A DNA stretch of 64,000 bases from Phlebiopsis flavidoalba (lineage: Eukaryota > Basidiomycota > Agaricomycetes > Polyporales > Phanerochaetaceae). The notes below the pieces were generated by a model that did no database searches, was not told the origin of the DNA, and saw nothing but the letters and a program-made list of their open reading frames with translations. Both the position numbers and the translations under genes were made by a program. The stretch spans positions 62,001 through 126,000 of the forward strand of contig JAOCPU010000047.1 of NCBI GenBank assembly GCA_035772785.1, in the 5' to 3' direction. How positions within the stretch are numbered: the first letter of the stretch is position 1; every line of letters starts with the position of its first letter. Shown in pieces: positions 35,831-47,350 of this stretch.

Positions 35831-36363
35831 GATCTGCGACTCAATTTCTCTGACTGCTCGTTTTGCTTATTTGGACGATGGACGCATAGGGAGAGCACAT
35901 CGTCCACTCAATTTTCTCTCATTTTCCCTCAATTTTAGAGTGTGGCTCAAGACCCCGATTACTCGGTCTGACCTATGATACTCCGCGGGCTAATCAAGGA
36001 TGTGGCGTAGCCAGGTATTGTAGCAACAGACGAACCACACAGACACGAGCCAAAACTCAGAACGGCGTATTTCTCTGAGCCAAAGCACTTTGCAACATAC
36101 TATAGAGTAGGGGTGACAAGTACTTCCCAACTCCCTGCGAGCGTACATGCCATTATTTCAGACCGCGCGTATCCAACCAACTTGTGTCTGGGAAGCCAAG
36201 ACAAACTATTCTCTTCTACTCAATAGATTCTAACAACCATACAGCATATCAGACGCAGTAGCATAATCCGCGATCCAAAACGTCCAACGTCTCAAAGAAC
36301 CTTCGATCCCCTATCCTCCCATCGCACTCACACAACACGGGAGTTCTCTGGCAGGACCACCGC
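35831..36363. other. Intergenic, FunK1-D promoter to HSE1 3' end
   Basis: About 0.53 kb with no gene supported. A TTTTCTCTCATTTTCCCTC pyrimidine tract lies near 35911-35935. Confidence 0.5.
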
Positions 36364-39249
36364 TCAAGCAGAAGCACCGACACCCGCATGTCCAGCCTGA
36401 CCGTCTCCGCTCACACTCATGCCGGCAAACTGACCTGGCAATCCGCCGTACTGCGCCTGCCAAGCGGGCGGTTCGGCGCCAGGGCTGGTCGCTGCGGCAT
36501 ACGGTGACGCGCCGTAGGGCACCGCTTGGGCAGGTGCGGACGAGAGGCTCGCGTTGGAGGCGTTAGGCTCGGGCCGGGTGTGCCTGGTAGAATGACTGAG
36601 GCGCCTGAGCATGTTGAGAGCCTGGCGAGCCTGGGTGCGGCTCCTGTAGGCTGGGCAGTGTGTTGAACGTTGAGAGGGAGCGGTGCCGCCACCGATGGGA
36701 GGTCCTGAGCAGTCGAGACGTCTGGAGTTGGTGGGGGACCCTCTTTGACGCCTGGAAATGCGGAGATGAAGTAGACGGAAAAAAAACAAACCCGTCGGAT
36801 CTGTCCCTCCCTGCGCATAATATTGAGCCCATGCCTGCACGTTCGGGTCCGGATATGTGGCGAGTTGGGGTCGTACACAAATGGTGGCCCCGAAGGTAAC
36901 TGGGACGCGGGCTGTTGTTGCTGGGTTTCTATAACTGGGCTGAGGTTGAGCCTGAGGTTGAGGTTGCGCAGCAGCCACCTGCGGTTGCGTCTGCGGCTGA
37001 GGCGAGGTTTGTTGTTGAGGTAGCGCCTGCGGAAGGGCTTGTTGAGGCTGCTGTACCTGCGGCTGGGTTTGAGCAGGAATCTGAGCAGGCTGTTGCGCTT
37101 GAGGAATAGGTTGCGCTTTGGGCGGGGATGGCTCCGATTTGAGGTTGCTGCTGCTGCTGCTGCTGAACTGTTTCGACATGTGGCGGTGGCTGCTGGGGAG
37201 TCGGACCACCGGTATAACCCTGAGGTTGAGGAGCAGGTGGGACATACCCTGCTTGTGGAGCACGGAGCACCGTACGGCTGAGGAGGATAGGGTCCAGGTT
37301 GCACAGGCTGCTGGTACGCGGATCTACATAGGGGGCCGCAGGTGGGGGACCTCCCGGATAGCCATGCTCCGGGCCAGGGTAGGGGCCTGCTGGGGCAGGA
37401 TAGGCCCCGTAGGCAGGCTGTTCGTAAACTGCAGGATTCCATCCGAATGCGTTAACCCGCGAGTCAGGTCTTGGGTATGGTGGTTGCCCGTAGCCTTGAT
37501 CATAGCCACCTACAAGCTGTAATGAAAGATGTGAACTGCACGAAGTGACATTACTACTGACCTGCGCAGATCGTGTGCCGCGCTAAGCTCTCTTCCATCA
37601 TACGGTCAAAAGATGGTTCGCGCCTTGATGAAGGTTTCGTTTCATGGTGACGAGATCAGCTATTGAAAGTATTAGCATCGGAAAAGAGGAGGCGCATGCT
37701 TACGTACCTCGTTTCTGACTATATTTATCTATAGTTTAACAATCTTCGGTCGCAGGCTCATACACGAGCGATACATTTCCTTGAGAGGTTACCGTGAGAA
37801 CGTTCCCAACGACTGCGTGACAGCTGTTCTACCTGTATCTCTTCGTTATCCGCCAAATTATCCTTGACAGGATCCATCTGGCGCAGTAGTTTCAACAGCC
37901 GATCCACATGTCGCTGCCTGATTAAACACCGCATCCCTCCTTTCGGCTTCACGAGCGATATCAGCTGCGGTGGGTTCGGGCAGAGGTTCCTACATGATTT
38001 TTAGATTTTGTGAAAGTGCGAAAACGTTGCCCATGCGGACGTACCACGTAATTAACAGGAATATGCCCGTGCGTCCCTTCAGCTGACCTCTCCACCAGTC
38101 CTTGTAACCCCGGTCCACAACCTTGATGATTTCCCCCTTCTCAAATGCGAGTTCACCTGCCTCTGTGGTTCAAACGTGTGCAATGCACGAACGCGTGTGA
38201 CAATCGATGCGCTGTCCTGAGACTTAATGGATGGTGCAGGACTCGCCGCGACGTTTGTGTTCGTGCTGTAGGAGCGTGTTGGTGTGGATACGGGAGCGTC
38301 ACTTGTAGACACAGCAGGACTGGCTGAAGGAACATAGCCCCCGTATGTCGGTCGGGACCCCGTGGGCGAGCTTGCGGCCGCAGACGACGAGGTTGCTGCG
38401 GGTCGTGAGCTTGAGCCGGCAGCGGCAGCGGCCGAACCACCGGCCCCATTGGACGACGCTAGCGAGTACTCGCTCCACTGGCCCCTTCCCCCCTTGTCAC
38501 GCATCGACATCTCCAGTACGCGCTGCAGCTCTTCTTCTTCTCGGCGACGGATGTCATCGTCTACTTCAGGAGGAGGGGTTCATTGGGTGTCTCGAATTTG
38601 TATCCTGCGCGCCGGTAATCGTCAGCAGAGGTGGTAGTTTTCCAGACGCCTGAAGCTTGCCTTTCGACTTCAGATTATCGTAACATTCCTCCATGATCCC
38701 CAGTGACGGGTCCTTTTCAAAGTCTGTGGTCCATTCTGCGATAAGCGACAAGGCCCTGCGGCGCACTTTCTCATGAGTATTCTGTGTATATAAGATTAGG
38801 ACACGGGCTTGTCATCCTGAGCACTGTGCAAGCATACACGATCGGTAATAAGCTTCTCCAGTCCTTGTGTGAAAGCTCTAGAGGCGATCTCTCTGTGCAG
38901 GTCGATTCCGCAGTTCTTAGTGAGGTGATTCGGCCAATGTAAGGGTATATAGCTGGACGTTTGATGTCCTATGTGTTAGTCTTCTCAAGATGGCAGCAAC
39001 GACGTTCCGAGCTCTATAGCAGGTTAGCTTAGAGGAGTTCAAAACGCACACTCTAAACATACCCTTGCTCTCTTTCCTCCATGACTTTGTCGCACAAATT
39101 GAGTATCATCTCCCAATTCTCGCTCGTAAGGTTCTCATCAGTCGTCTTGACTGTCGAGGGGTCCTGGACATCAGAGATACGCGTATAGAAGGACGACAAT
39201 ACTTACCGACTATCTCATCGTAAGGGTTTTGTCTGTCCGACTTGAACAT
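36364..39249 (-). CDS. hse1: HSE1, STAM-like ESCRT-0 subunit (frame-disrupted)
   Basis: Hse1 pairs with Vps27 on endosomes to bind ubiquitinated cargo (family knowledge). The start at 39249 gives MFKSDRQNPYDEIV, the N terminus of the VHS domain, which continues as NLTSENWEMILNLCDKVMEE (about 39065-39140), SLTKNCGIDLHREIASRAFT (about 38865-38925) and EKVRRRALSLIAEWTTDFEK (about 38715-38775). Next come a UIM, EEEELQRVLEMSMRDKG (about 38490-38550); an SH3 domain (about 38045-38190: RALHTFEP, then ELAFEKGEIIKVVDRGYKDW across an indel near 38155); the GAT/STAM core VDRLLKLLRQMDPVKDNLAD (37843-37905) and FDRMMEESLARHTICAG (about 37560-37610); and a Gln/Pro/Tyr-rich tail ending VGASA. At least five introns are likely. 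Length and domain order fit the family. It is divergent from mms2. Confidence 0.92.
36930..37190 (-). repeat. Gln/Pro-rich low-complexity tract in HSE1
   Basis: Trinucleotide-like CTG/CAG and CTGAGGTTGAGG repeats encode long Gln/Pro runs (PQPQAQPQP, QQQQQQ) on the minus strand. The antisense strand therefore shows long open frames, which are artefacts. Such prion-like tails are usual in fungal Hse1. Confidence 0.8.
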
Positions 39250-39542
39250 AGTGAATAATGGTAAGGAGATGACGGAGGTGCGCTGCGGGACTTCGAGATG
39301 GCGAGGCTATGCGGTAATGAGACGTGACGAGTCACACATGACGCAATTTACGGGAGAAAAATACCCTAAACAGGGTGTTGTCACGCACAATTGCCGCGTT
39401 TTGTGACAGTATTCCACCAAGCGCTCCTAGTTTGTGTCCCAATATCGTCTGCTTAAGCACGAGCCGTGACATGTAACGGCACGCGACAAGCCTTGCATTA
39501 CAAGCGTTGTCTCTTACACTCGTCGCCTTCACTCTCCTACCC
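39250..39542. promoter_or_regulatory. Shared divergent promoter, hse1 / mms2
   Basis: Only 293 bp separate the hse1 ATG (minus, 39249) from the mms2 ATG (plus, 39543), so both promoters must overlap here. An ATGACGCAAT element (CRE/AP-1-like) lies at 39338-39347. I see no clear TATA box for either gene. Confidence 0.7.
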
Positions 39543-40139
39543 ATGGCGAAAGGTTAGCGTGTTTATCTCTTCTTGAGCTAACTCTGTGACATCTCTACCT
39601 AGTACCGCGTAACTTCAGACTTCTTGAAGAGCTTGAGAAGGGCGAGAAGGGTATTGGTGATGGCTCATGTTCTTACGGTCTCGAGGACGGCGACGATATC
39701 ATGATGAGCCACTGGAATGGCACAATCATCGGCCCAGGGCATGTGAGTACCTTTTTGCCCCCAAAATTCTTCGCGATCGCCTTCATCCTATGGGTCCACT
39801 CACAAACACGTGCAGACAGTCCACGAGAATCGCATTTACAGCCTCAAGATTGTGTGCGGAGAGAAATTACCCCGACCAGCCCCCTTTCATACAGTTTGTC
39901 TCGAGGGTGAACCTGCCATTTTGTTAGCCAAGTTGACGGCAAGGTCGATACATCAAAGCTACCGGTTCTCGCGCCATTGGAGCAGGAATAGCAGCATTGA
40001 GACTATCCTAGTAGAGATTCGCAGGTGCGTGCTAAATCAACTCGGATCATGACTACTATTACGATGTGGGATACACAGAGAAATGGCATCCTTTAACAAT
40101 CGCAAGCTTCCTCAGCCTCCGGAAGGCAGTACTTTCTGA
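39543..40139 (+). CDS. mms2: MMS2/UEV1 ubiquitin-conjugating enzyme variant (frame-disrupted)
   Basis: UEV proteins lack the E2 active-site cysteine. Mms2 pairs with Ubc13 to build Lys63-linked ubiquitin chains for DNA-damage tolerance (family knowledge). Exon 1 is 39543-39552 (MAK); intron 39553-39602. Exon 2 reads [20 protein letters not shown] and [11 protein letters not shown] up to 39742; intron 39743-39815. Exon 3 reads [16 protein letters not shown] and then, after one extra T near 39866, [28 protein letters not shown] and [11 protein letters not shown] follow. The last exon ends [15 protein letters not shown] with TGA at 40137-40139. Total length is about 140 residues, as expected. 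The expected absence of a catalytic Cys is visible. Confidence 0.95.
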
Positions 40140-40420
40140 TCTCACATATACACGTTCACAATCTGGCAAGGATGCAATCCTATGTTTCACGACCCAACTG
40201 TAGCAATGACCACCTGTAACATCTGAGCACAATCAATCGCTTTTCCGACCACTTTCCCGCAGTGACGCCCTTTTGACGACGTATGTTAGCGGATCGGCCC
40301 CAACGCAGACATAGTAGCGGTGAGTTTAATAGATCATAAAAGTCAAACATTCATACTAAGGATATCCTCCAGACTGGTATACATGATAATGCACAAAGCA
40401 CCTCCGCCTGATCCAGGCCT
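40140..40420. other. Convergent intergenic gap, mms2 and oxidoreductase 1
   Basis: About 280 bp containing both 3' flanks. No gene is visible. Confidence 0.5.
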
Positions 40421-41777
40421 TCACTTGTAGTGAAGCTTCTCCTTCGCCATTGGGATGAAACATGGGTCTTTGCCCTTGAAAACCAGCTGGTGACCCTAGC
40501 TCCCAGCGTTATGCCCCAGAGCATATCGAAGTATAACGCTCCATGCAGCTGTGAACATCTTTAGTTGACAGATAAACCTAACGGGGTGTACCACATACCT
40601 TCCCGATGGGAATGATGATTCCCTCGAAGGTGCCCTTGTAGATCTTGGTCTGTGGTTTACCCTCGAGGAAGCTCACAAGATTCGGAGCGATGATCCCTGC
40701 ATGGAACATAACCTTGCCTGCCTGCTTCTGCTCGGGCCACTCAAGGATGTCGCCCAGTGCGTAGACGCCTGGGTGGTCGACGAGCTCAAGTGTTGGCTTC
40801 GTCTTCACGCGACCCCGCCTTCGGACAGCACGCCCGCTCCGAGGGAAGCAAATCCATTCAGCATTGGGACGCGACCCGAAGGCTGGGATCTGAAACACGG
40901 GGTCAGCACTAAGTTGGGGATGGAAATTACACGAGTACGTACGATCAAGTCAACGCCTTTGATGTCTTTACCATTGCGCGTCTTCAGGTCAATCGTCGTG
41001 CCGTACTCGGGGATCGAGTCAACATAGTCGGAGGCAATGACGTCGATCTTGCGCTCACGCACGCGACGCTCGATGTTCTTGCGGAACTTGTCAGGATACG
41101 CGCTGTTCAGTAACAGCTTTCCGCCGTGGATGATGGTGATCTTCTTGGTCTGTTCTGCATCATCAGAAGCCGCTCGTGGGATATCCTGTATCTGACTCAC
41201 CGGATAGGCGTCGCGGATCTCGCCTGCTTGCTCTGGGCTCGTCGTCAGCCCACAGTACACGTAAACAGACTGGAGAGGGGCATACCAATTCCCCACTGCA
41301 ACCGCCGCCAACGATAACGACATTGCTCGCCTTCGAGATCCTCTCGCGCCAGGTTTTGATGTGCGCGTGCACGGCCTCGTCTTTCGTGTTGGCAAAGTCG
41401 GGCGTACCCGACCACTTTGAGCCCGTGTGGGCGAGGACTAGCGCCGCGTACTCGATGCGCTCCCCACTCTCCAGCACGACAGCACCGCCGCTCCCTGGCT
41501 GTGTCTCCTCAATGGACACCGCGGTGCCGTGGACGAATGTCGTGCCGGGAAGCTTGTCGTACGAGATGAGTCGAGTCCTTGACGAGCTGCTCGTCTTCGA
41601 CGCTGACCATGCGCAGCGCCGAGACCTGGTGCAAGTAGTAGGGTCGTGGGTTGATGAGCACGAGGTTGTATTTTGCTACGGTCGAGTGTCTTCTCGAGAA
41701 AGTTTGACAATGTGGATGTTGCCGTAACCGCCCCCAACGAGGACGACGTTCTTCTTGTCGTCAGATTTCTTTGACAT
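40421..41777 (-). CDS. AIFM2/FSP1-like FAD-dependent NAD(P)H oxidoreductase, copy 1 (frame-disrupted)
   Basis: Pyridine-nucleotide-disulfide oxidoreductase fold, AMID/AIFM2 subfamily, usually reducing quinones with NAD(P)H. The start is ATG at 41777, followed by KKNVVLVGGGYGN, the FAD-binding Rossmann glycines. Then: YYLHQVSALRMVSVEDEQLV (about 41570-41640), AALVLAHTGSKWSG (about 41405-41450), the NAD-binding NVVIVGGG (about 41300-41325), KKITIIHGGKLLLN (about 41110-41150), VKTKPTLELVDHPGVYALGD (about 40745-40805, the second FAD motif ending in GD), and GTFEGIIIPIGK (about 40600-40635). The C terminus KGKDPMF plus IPMAKEKLHYK is split by one inserted base, and the stop is at 40421-40423. Introns lie near 40575, 40890 and 41200. 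It is the best preserved of three tandem copies. No signal peptide is seen. Confidence 0.88.
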
Positions 41778-41852
41778 GGTGGTAGTAGTGGGCACTGAAC
41801 AGAGTGGGGAAGACGCGTTGCGCTACTTCGTGCCCTCCGCTATCTGCTTGGT

Positions 41853-41858
41853 CTTATA
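41853..41858 (-). promoter_or_regulatory. TATA-like box of oxidoreductase copy 1
   Basis: TATAAG on the minus strand, 76 bases upstream of the ATG at 41777. The other two copies carry a similar box about 57 bases upstream of their ATGs. Confidence 0.45.
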
Positions 41859-41859
41859 C

Positions 41860-43244
41860 AAGAGTCTGATCACGATGCTTAACGCGCGAAACGGTTGTCA
41901 GCAGGCATGACGACCGTGATGTCTTATTGGTTTGACTCATCGCTTTCTCGTGATATACCACGCTCATATCTGAATTCAACTTCCACAAGACTTGTTTGTT
42001 ACCCACACGTGGTTTCTCTCCGAAACCGTTATAAGAGTCTTCCAGTATCGCAACACCTGCCCTCCCGCGCGATGCTGTACCCACACGCTTCCAGCTGGTA
42101 ACTGCATCCATTTCAGCAGCGCCATGGACCCAGCCTTGGTCATCGAGCGACGAAGCTTGCTATCTCTGGTGTCATACTCTCTCACGACAGCTTTCCAGGG
42201 CTTCCCCGACTACAGCGGCGTCTTTGAGGCGTGGAAGCTCCCTTGTAGATCGGAGAGCTCATGATAGAGGTGCGAAGTTAATCTAGCATGGGAGCGTCGA
42301 CTATTCATCTACGTGCATGGCCTGCGCGCAGCTGTAATACTCCGAGCCTCCTATCAGGGAACAATACAGTGACCTGTGTGTGTACGTACAAGTATATCAC
42401 TAGTGGTAAAGGATGGAACTCAATAAGGCTTGTCTAGGTAGCAGCTGTACATATACTCGTCTTCCAGGTACGCCTGTGTGCGAGTGATCGCGGGTATTAT
42501 CGGTGGAGTAGGAATGCATTCAGTCGCTGAGATGGTCATTTGGAAACCTTCTCCTGGAAAGCTACCGGTGTTGCGTGAGGTGATATTGAAAACAGATTGG
42601 AGTCTGTCTTCGAAGCCTGAGTTACTTACCTCCGTGATAGTCTGTTCGGATCTTCAGTGGACTGGCACGACCATTATATAGTAGGTGTTCACGACGACAA
42701 CTTAGAGATACTGAGCGGAATTTATTCCATCTTTACGAACAACTCGAGACCATGTGTGTGTGCTAAGTATTCAAACGTGTTCAAAAACCCCAGCCCGGGT
42801 GCGGGGGTGTCTCTAGTAGGGTTAGGTGTCCACAAAAAGCAAAAGCTTCGTGGCGTGCGAGCGGGTCCGCTGGGGCTACCAGCGCTTGCTGGTAGTAACG
42901 CCCCTGTTTGCTCCGCCCACTATGACCCTGTTGACGGCGCGGCTTTCAACGCCCATAAGCGGGAACGTCACGATTTATGTCAACTACCAACTAACAGTGT
43001 GAGATGCTCAAGCTACAAGCGCGACTTATGACACCAATTCTGCGTCGAGGATTAGGTTAGGACTTGAAGTCACACGTTACTTACCACCAGGTGAGTCGCC
43101 ACGGCCAGTCATTCTTGATAGGTTAGAGACGGGTATATCGCAGACGATTAACCTATTGATGCATACGGTACAAATCCGGTCAAGATATACGGCACTTGTT
43201 ATAGTGCCAAAGTTCAGTGTGAAACTGCGAGACAAGATGCAAAT
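41860..43244. other. Intergenic between oxidoreductase copies 1 and 2
   Basis: About 1.4 kb with no gene supported on either strand. A perfect 8-bp hairpin (CTACCAGC, loop GCTT, GCTGGTAG) lies at 42876-42895. Confidence 0.5.
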
Positions 43245-44786
43245 CTAAGCAATAATGCAGTTTGCCGCGTGCGCATAGGTATGAGCAGGAGTCTCGTACT
43301 TTCCCTTGATAGTGCTGCTGAGCAGTTTCCGACTTGTATTCCCCACAGGAAACCGACAAAATATCCCCGGCGCCGACGGTCTTTCAACCACCAACACCCA
43401 TTAGAACACTGAGCATGTGGAATAGATGCAACATACCTTGCCTACGGGGACAATGATCATCTCGGGTGAGCCTTTGTACACCTTCGTCTGCGGCTTGCCG
43501 CGCGAGGAAGCTAACACAGGTTTTGCAGCGCGAGACGATAGACGCGTGCCCTGGGACCTTGCCCGCCTGCTCTGCTGCTCTCCCTTCCAGTCCGAGATGT
43601 CCTCTCCGACTGCAAAGATGCCCCGGGTGGCTCGGGAGCTCGAGCGTTGGCTTCACTCTCACGAAGACCCCCGCTCCGTGAGGACTCCCGTGCCAAGTGA
43701 GTTGATGAAGGCAGTGTTCGGGCGCGAGCCAAACGTCCCCAGCACAGGGATCTACGGACACGAGCCGTCAGTCTAGCGCCACGCAAGGATCTCTGTCTCC
43801 ACGGCACACGACAGGGGTCAACATTCTTGACAGAACCTCCCTCTGCGCGGGTCGTCACGTCGGCCACCGTGGTGCCAGTTTCGGGGAACATGTCGACGTA
43901 GTCACTGGCCTCGATGAGTGTTCACAACCGCGCCATTGCGCACGCGCAGCACGCGGCTCACTCGATGTTGTGGTGCGGATACCTTGTTCCGGGTAGGCAT
44001 CGTTAAGGCAGGTATGTGCCACTGTGTCCGATTGTCTACCTCTCTTCCTACTCAAACTCCATCTATTCATGTCCTCCCGCCGATGGGATTGATCTACACC
44101 GAGGAACACGCGCGACAGCACTCACCCGGGAAGGCATCGAGGATCTCGCCGGACAATTTCTACACTCCATCAGTCAGCGATGCTGCGCCTCAATACAACG
44201 GGCGCCCGCACCTATCTATACCTATACCAACCGCGCCACCATCCCACTATTACCTATGTTGCTACGTACGGCCTCCCCCGCGAAGCGCGAGCTGCACCAC
44301 GATCATCGGCTATATCTCTTTCACGCAACGTCCCCCCCGCCTCCTCCACCGCCCACGCCCGGAACTCGGAGGTGGGGCCCGACCACCCACACGGACGCCT
44401 GTGCCAAGCACAAGCGCAGCATACTCGAGGCTGCTTCCTTGCTCTCGAGCACAAGGACACCGCCCTTCCCTTGGCGCAGTCTCTTCGATCGCGTCGACTT
44501 TCCCGCCGATGACCCCGAGCGAGCAGACCAGGCGCAGCTTGTCATACGGAATCAGGGCCTGTGTCTTCGAGACGTTCTACTGCTCTTTGCCGTGACTGAA
44601 ATGCGGAGCATCGCGAAGGGAGGTGCACATAGTACGGACGCGTCGGGTGAGGATGATGCAGTGGTTGTAGCGCGAGCAGCGGTCGAGGGTCTTCGCGAGC
44701 GGCTTCGACGACGTGGATGTTGCGTATCCGCCGCCGACGAGACACGATGTTATTATTGTTGCCACCAGATTGGTTGTAGCGGACAT
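43245..44786 (-). CDS. AIFM2/FSP1-like oxidoreductase, copy 2 (frame-disrupted)
   Basis: The start at 44786 gives MSATTNLVA; the Rossmann motif LVGGGYAT and then TSSKPLAKTL follow, matching copies 1 and 3. Further pieces on the minus strand: VKPTLELPSHPGHL with a GD-type second FAD motif (about 43600-43665), EQAGKVPGHASIV (about 43540-43580), a GYFVGFLWGIQVGN membrane-proximal segment after an intron (about 43325-43370), and a C-terminal GK...KLHY (about 43250-43300) equivalent to the KLHYK end of copy 1. The 3' end is set from this motif and is approximate. It is more diverged than copy 1, with frame breaks in nearly every exon. A 278-codon ORF on the opposite strand (44016-44852) is its shadow. 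Confidence 0.7.
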
Positions 44787-45809
44787 GGCGAACGAGATAT
44801 GGAGGTGTGTATGGTGGTCTCACCTCGAGTACTACACGACCGTATATTTTAAACCACTTCACTGCTTAAACGTTCATGATATTAGGATCTGGTCAGAGGC
44901 AAATTTGGTTTCACGTAAAAGCTCAGACACACTAGACAGTTCGTGTCGGGCCGATGTTGGATTGGTTGATGAGCCAATGACACTACAGGTAGGGGCGTTA
45001 ATTTACACACAGCAACCAGCGATTGACAATGTCGTCTCACATACTCGCCACCGAGTGGTTTTAGCCCGACGTAGTGCCTCACGTCGCTGAGACCATTCGT
45101 ACGGTCCACGAAAAGCGATATAGTTGGTGCTTAGAAATGTCCAATGCCAAATCCTCACGGTGGCCCCACAGACCCGACACGGACATCAAGTAGTGCACGG
45201 GATTTACCCAAACATGAGAATCGCGTCCAGCGGGCTGGCGCTGCGCTGACAATAACACGGACCTGTACGAGATCCTCAGAATAGTGAAATGGCGCTATGA
45301 TTATACGATTGGCGTAGTCTAATTAGTGAATACTGGAGACATCTCTTCATTAGCCCCGCGCTCGGTCAATGCACTCGGACTGCAAAGGTAGAACGTTGAT
45401 TGTCATAGCGCGCGGGCCGTTGGAGCTATAGACATTTGTTGAAAGAATATCTGGCAATGACAGTCCTGTGTTCCTTCTGAGTAATCAATCATTCCAATTT
45501 GAGTATTTTTTGTAGGGATATCATGTCACGAAGGACGTTCACGATGATTTCTTGATATCAACAATGAGCGCACGCAGGGATGCAAAATCCCACGATTCAC
45601 GTTTGAGCATGTTGTAAAGAAACGTTGTGTACCGATGGGACATGCAAGACAAAAGACCAAAGACGGGTATAATAGACATTCGAATCTATGGAAAAACTGA
45701 CTCAAGAAGGTGTACGGATGAACATAAACAAAGGGGGCAGAGGTTGGGGAGTATCAAGAATAATGCAGTGAACCCCTCGCCATAGGGCTCAATAACGCAA
45801 CGTCTTACC
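44787..45809. other. Intergenic between oxidoreductase copies 2 and 3
   Basis: About 1.0 kb with no supported gene. A possible TATA-type AAAATATA (minus strand) near 44843-44850 lies about 57 bases upstream of the copy 2 ATG. Confidence 0.45.
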
Positions 45810-47292
45810 CTAGTACTCTACCTGGCCCCCCGACCTCCCATAGTTTTTCTCCTTCCACTGGTCTCTTCCCTCAATCCATGGCCCGCCCCACTATGAGACT
45901 TCCCAAAGTAGCACATAGCTGCCCGTACCCAGCACCTTAAGAGCGCGCGGACCCCGGTATCAATAAATGGCTTACCTATAAAATAGGCGATATACCTAGG
46001 ACGCACATTGACCAAACGGAGGATAATGGATCATCTCGTCACTGCATCATTGTAGATGTCTATAGGTACTGCGGGTATGTTCCTTCGAGAAAAGCTAGAC
46101 GATCGGTAGGACGGAATGACCACAGCCGATCATGAAGAGCGCGGACTTTGCCCGACTGGACCTTCTCGCCTCACTTTCCGACAGTCCCACAATGTCGCCC
46201 AATCCGCAAAAGGACTGCCAAGAGTGATTGAGGAGCGCCAAAACGTCGGCTTGATTCTTCACGATGCAGGCCTAATTCTCAGTGAGGAACCCTGCACCGA
46301 GCGAGTTGATAAAGGCGGTGTTTGGCATGAGTCCGACATTGGGAGCTGCAATGGCGGTGTGGGTTTAGCGTGTATTTCTGGAAATGTTGGCATACGCACG
46401 ACGAGGTCTACGTTCTTGATGACCTTCCCGTTTGCGCGTTGTCACGTCTAACAAACATGTGCCATGTTCAGATGGAAGTAATCCACGTAGTCCGTCTTCT
46501 AGGAGATTGACCCCACGGCTACCGCCTACGCGACACTCTCGATGCTGGTACGGAACTTCTCGGGGTATGCATCGTTTAGAAGAGCCTTGTCGCTCGTGAA
46601 CGAGAGTCACTTTCTTACTCTCCTATGTAACGTGCTTTAGGATCATTTAAAGGGTTCGGTGCGCGAAGGTACTCACAGGAGAGACATCAAGGATCTCGCC
46701 GCAGAGCTCTAGGCATCAAACCATTGAGACGCCACGATCATGTTCACGAAAAGACCACCGTACCTATTCCAACGGCACCACCGCCTACTATGACGATGTT
46801 CTTCGCCTTGGCATAAGCGCGAACGCCACAGGCGAATGTGCTCGCGCACCTCTTCGTCGAGTCAGGGAAAAACTCCGACGGGCCTGACCAGGTCGATCCG
46901 GTGCCTAGCACAAGAGCAGCGTTATTCGACGCGCTCCTTGTTTTTCGAGCACGAGGACGCCGCCCTGTCCGGACTCGGCTGCTCAATCGACGCAACTTTG
47001 CCGACGACGAGTCGAAACCCCCGCACCAGCAGTTTGTCGTAAGGGATTAAAGCCTTGTCCTCGAGGCGGCCTTCCTCTGTGACTTGCAATGCGTAGAGTT
47101 CGCGCAGACGAGAGTGGACAAAAGTATCAGGGCCATGCGTGCGGTGAGCGAATTGAGCCGATGATGATTGTATCGCGGAAACGACGTCCGAGAGTCTCGT
47201 GCTGAGGGCTGCCACCAGAGCGACGACGTTGCGTAGCCGCCGCCGACGAGTACGACATTCCTCTTCGCGTTGTCTGACTTTTTGCTGGACAT
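45810..47292 (-). CDS. AIFM2/FSP1-like oxidoreductase, copy 3 (frame-disrupted)
   Basis: The start at 47292 gives MSSKKSDNAKRNVVLVGGGY, nearly the same as copy 1. Then: ALVLGTGSTWSGPSEF (46860-46930), NIVIVGGGAVGIG (46750-46790, the NAD Rossmann motif, clearer here than in copy 1), PNVGLMPNTAFINSLGAGFL (about 46280-46345), VLALLNHSW and GDIVGL with SEARRSS (about 46150-46230), SGKVRALH and FLEGTYPQYL (about 46060-46150), and a tail ending GRSGGQVEY with TAG at 45810-45812. The tail assignment is the least secure part; if wrong, the gene ends near 46.05 kb. Frames break between the blocks. Confidence 0.72.
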
Positions 47293-47343
47293 TGTGAGGC
47301 CTAAGGTTGTGTATTTCGTGTTCGGCTAGAGCATCACACGCAC

Positions 47344-47350
47344 CTTTATA
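47344..47350 (-). promoter_or_regulatory. TATA box of oxidoreductase copy 3
   Basis: TATAAAG on the minus strand, ending 52 bases upstream of the ATG at 47292. Position and sequence fit a core promoter. Confidence 0.5.

Noticed and set aside
37039..37522. Plus-strand ORFs over the HSE1 tail
   Set aside because: They are antisense readings of the Gln/Pro repeat tract of HSE1 and consist of Leu/Arg or Glu/Val runs.
44016..44852. Plus-strand ORF of 278 codons
   Set aside because: It lies antisense to oxidoreductase copy 2, whose minus-strand motifs (LVGGGYAT, TLELPSHPG) are recognisable. The ORF itself is low-complexity Pro/Arg/His-rich.
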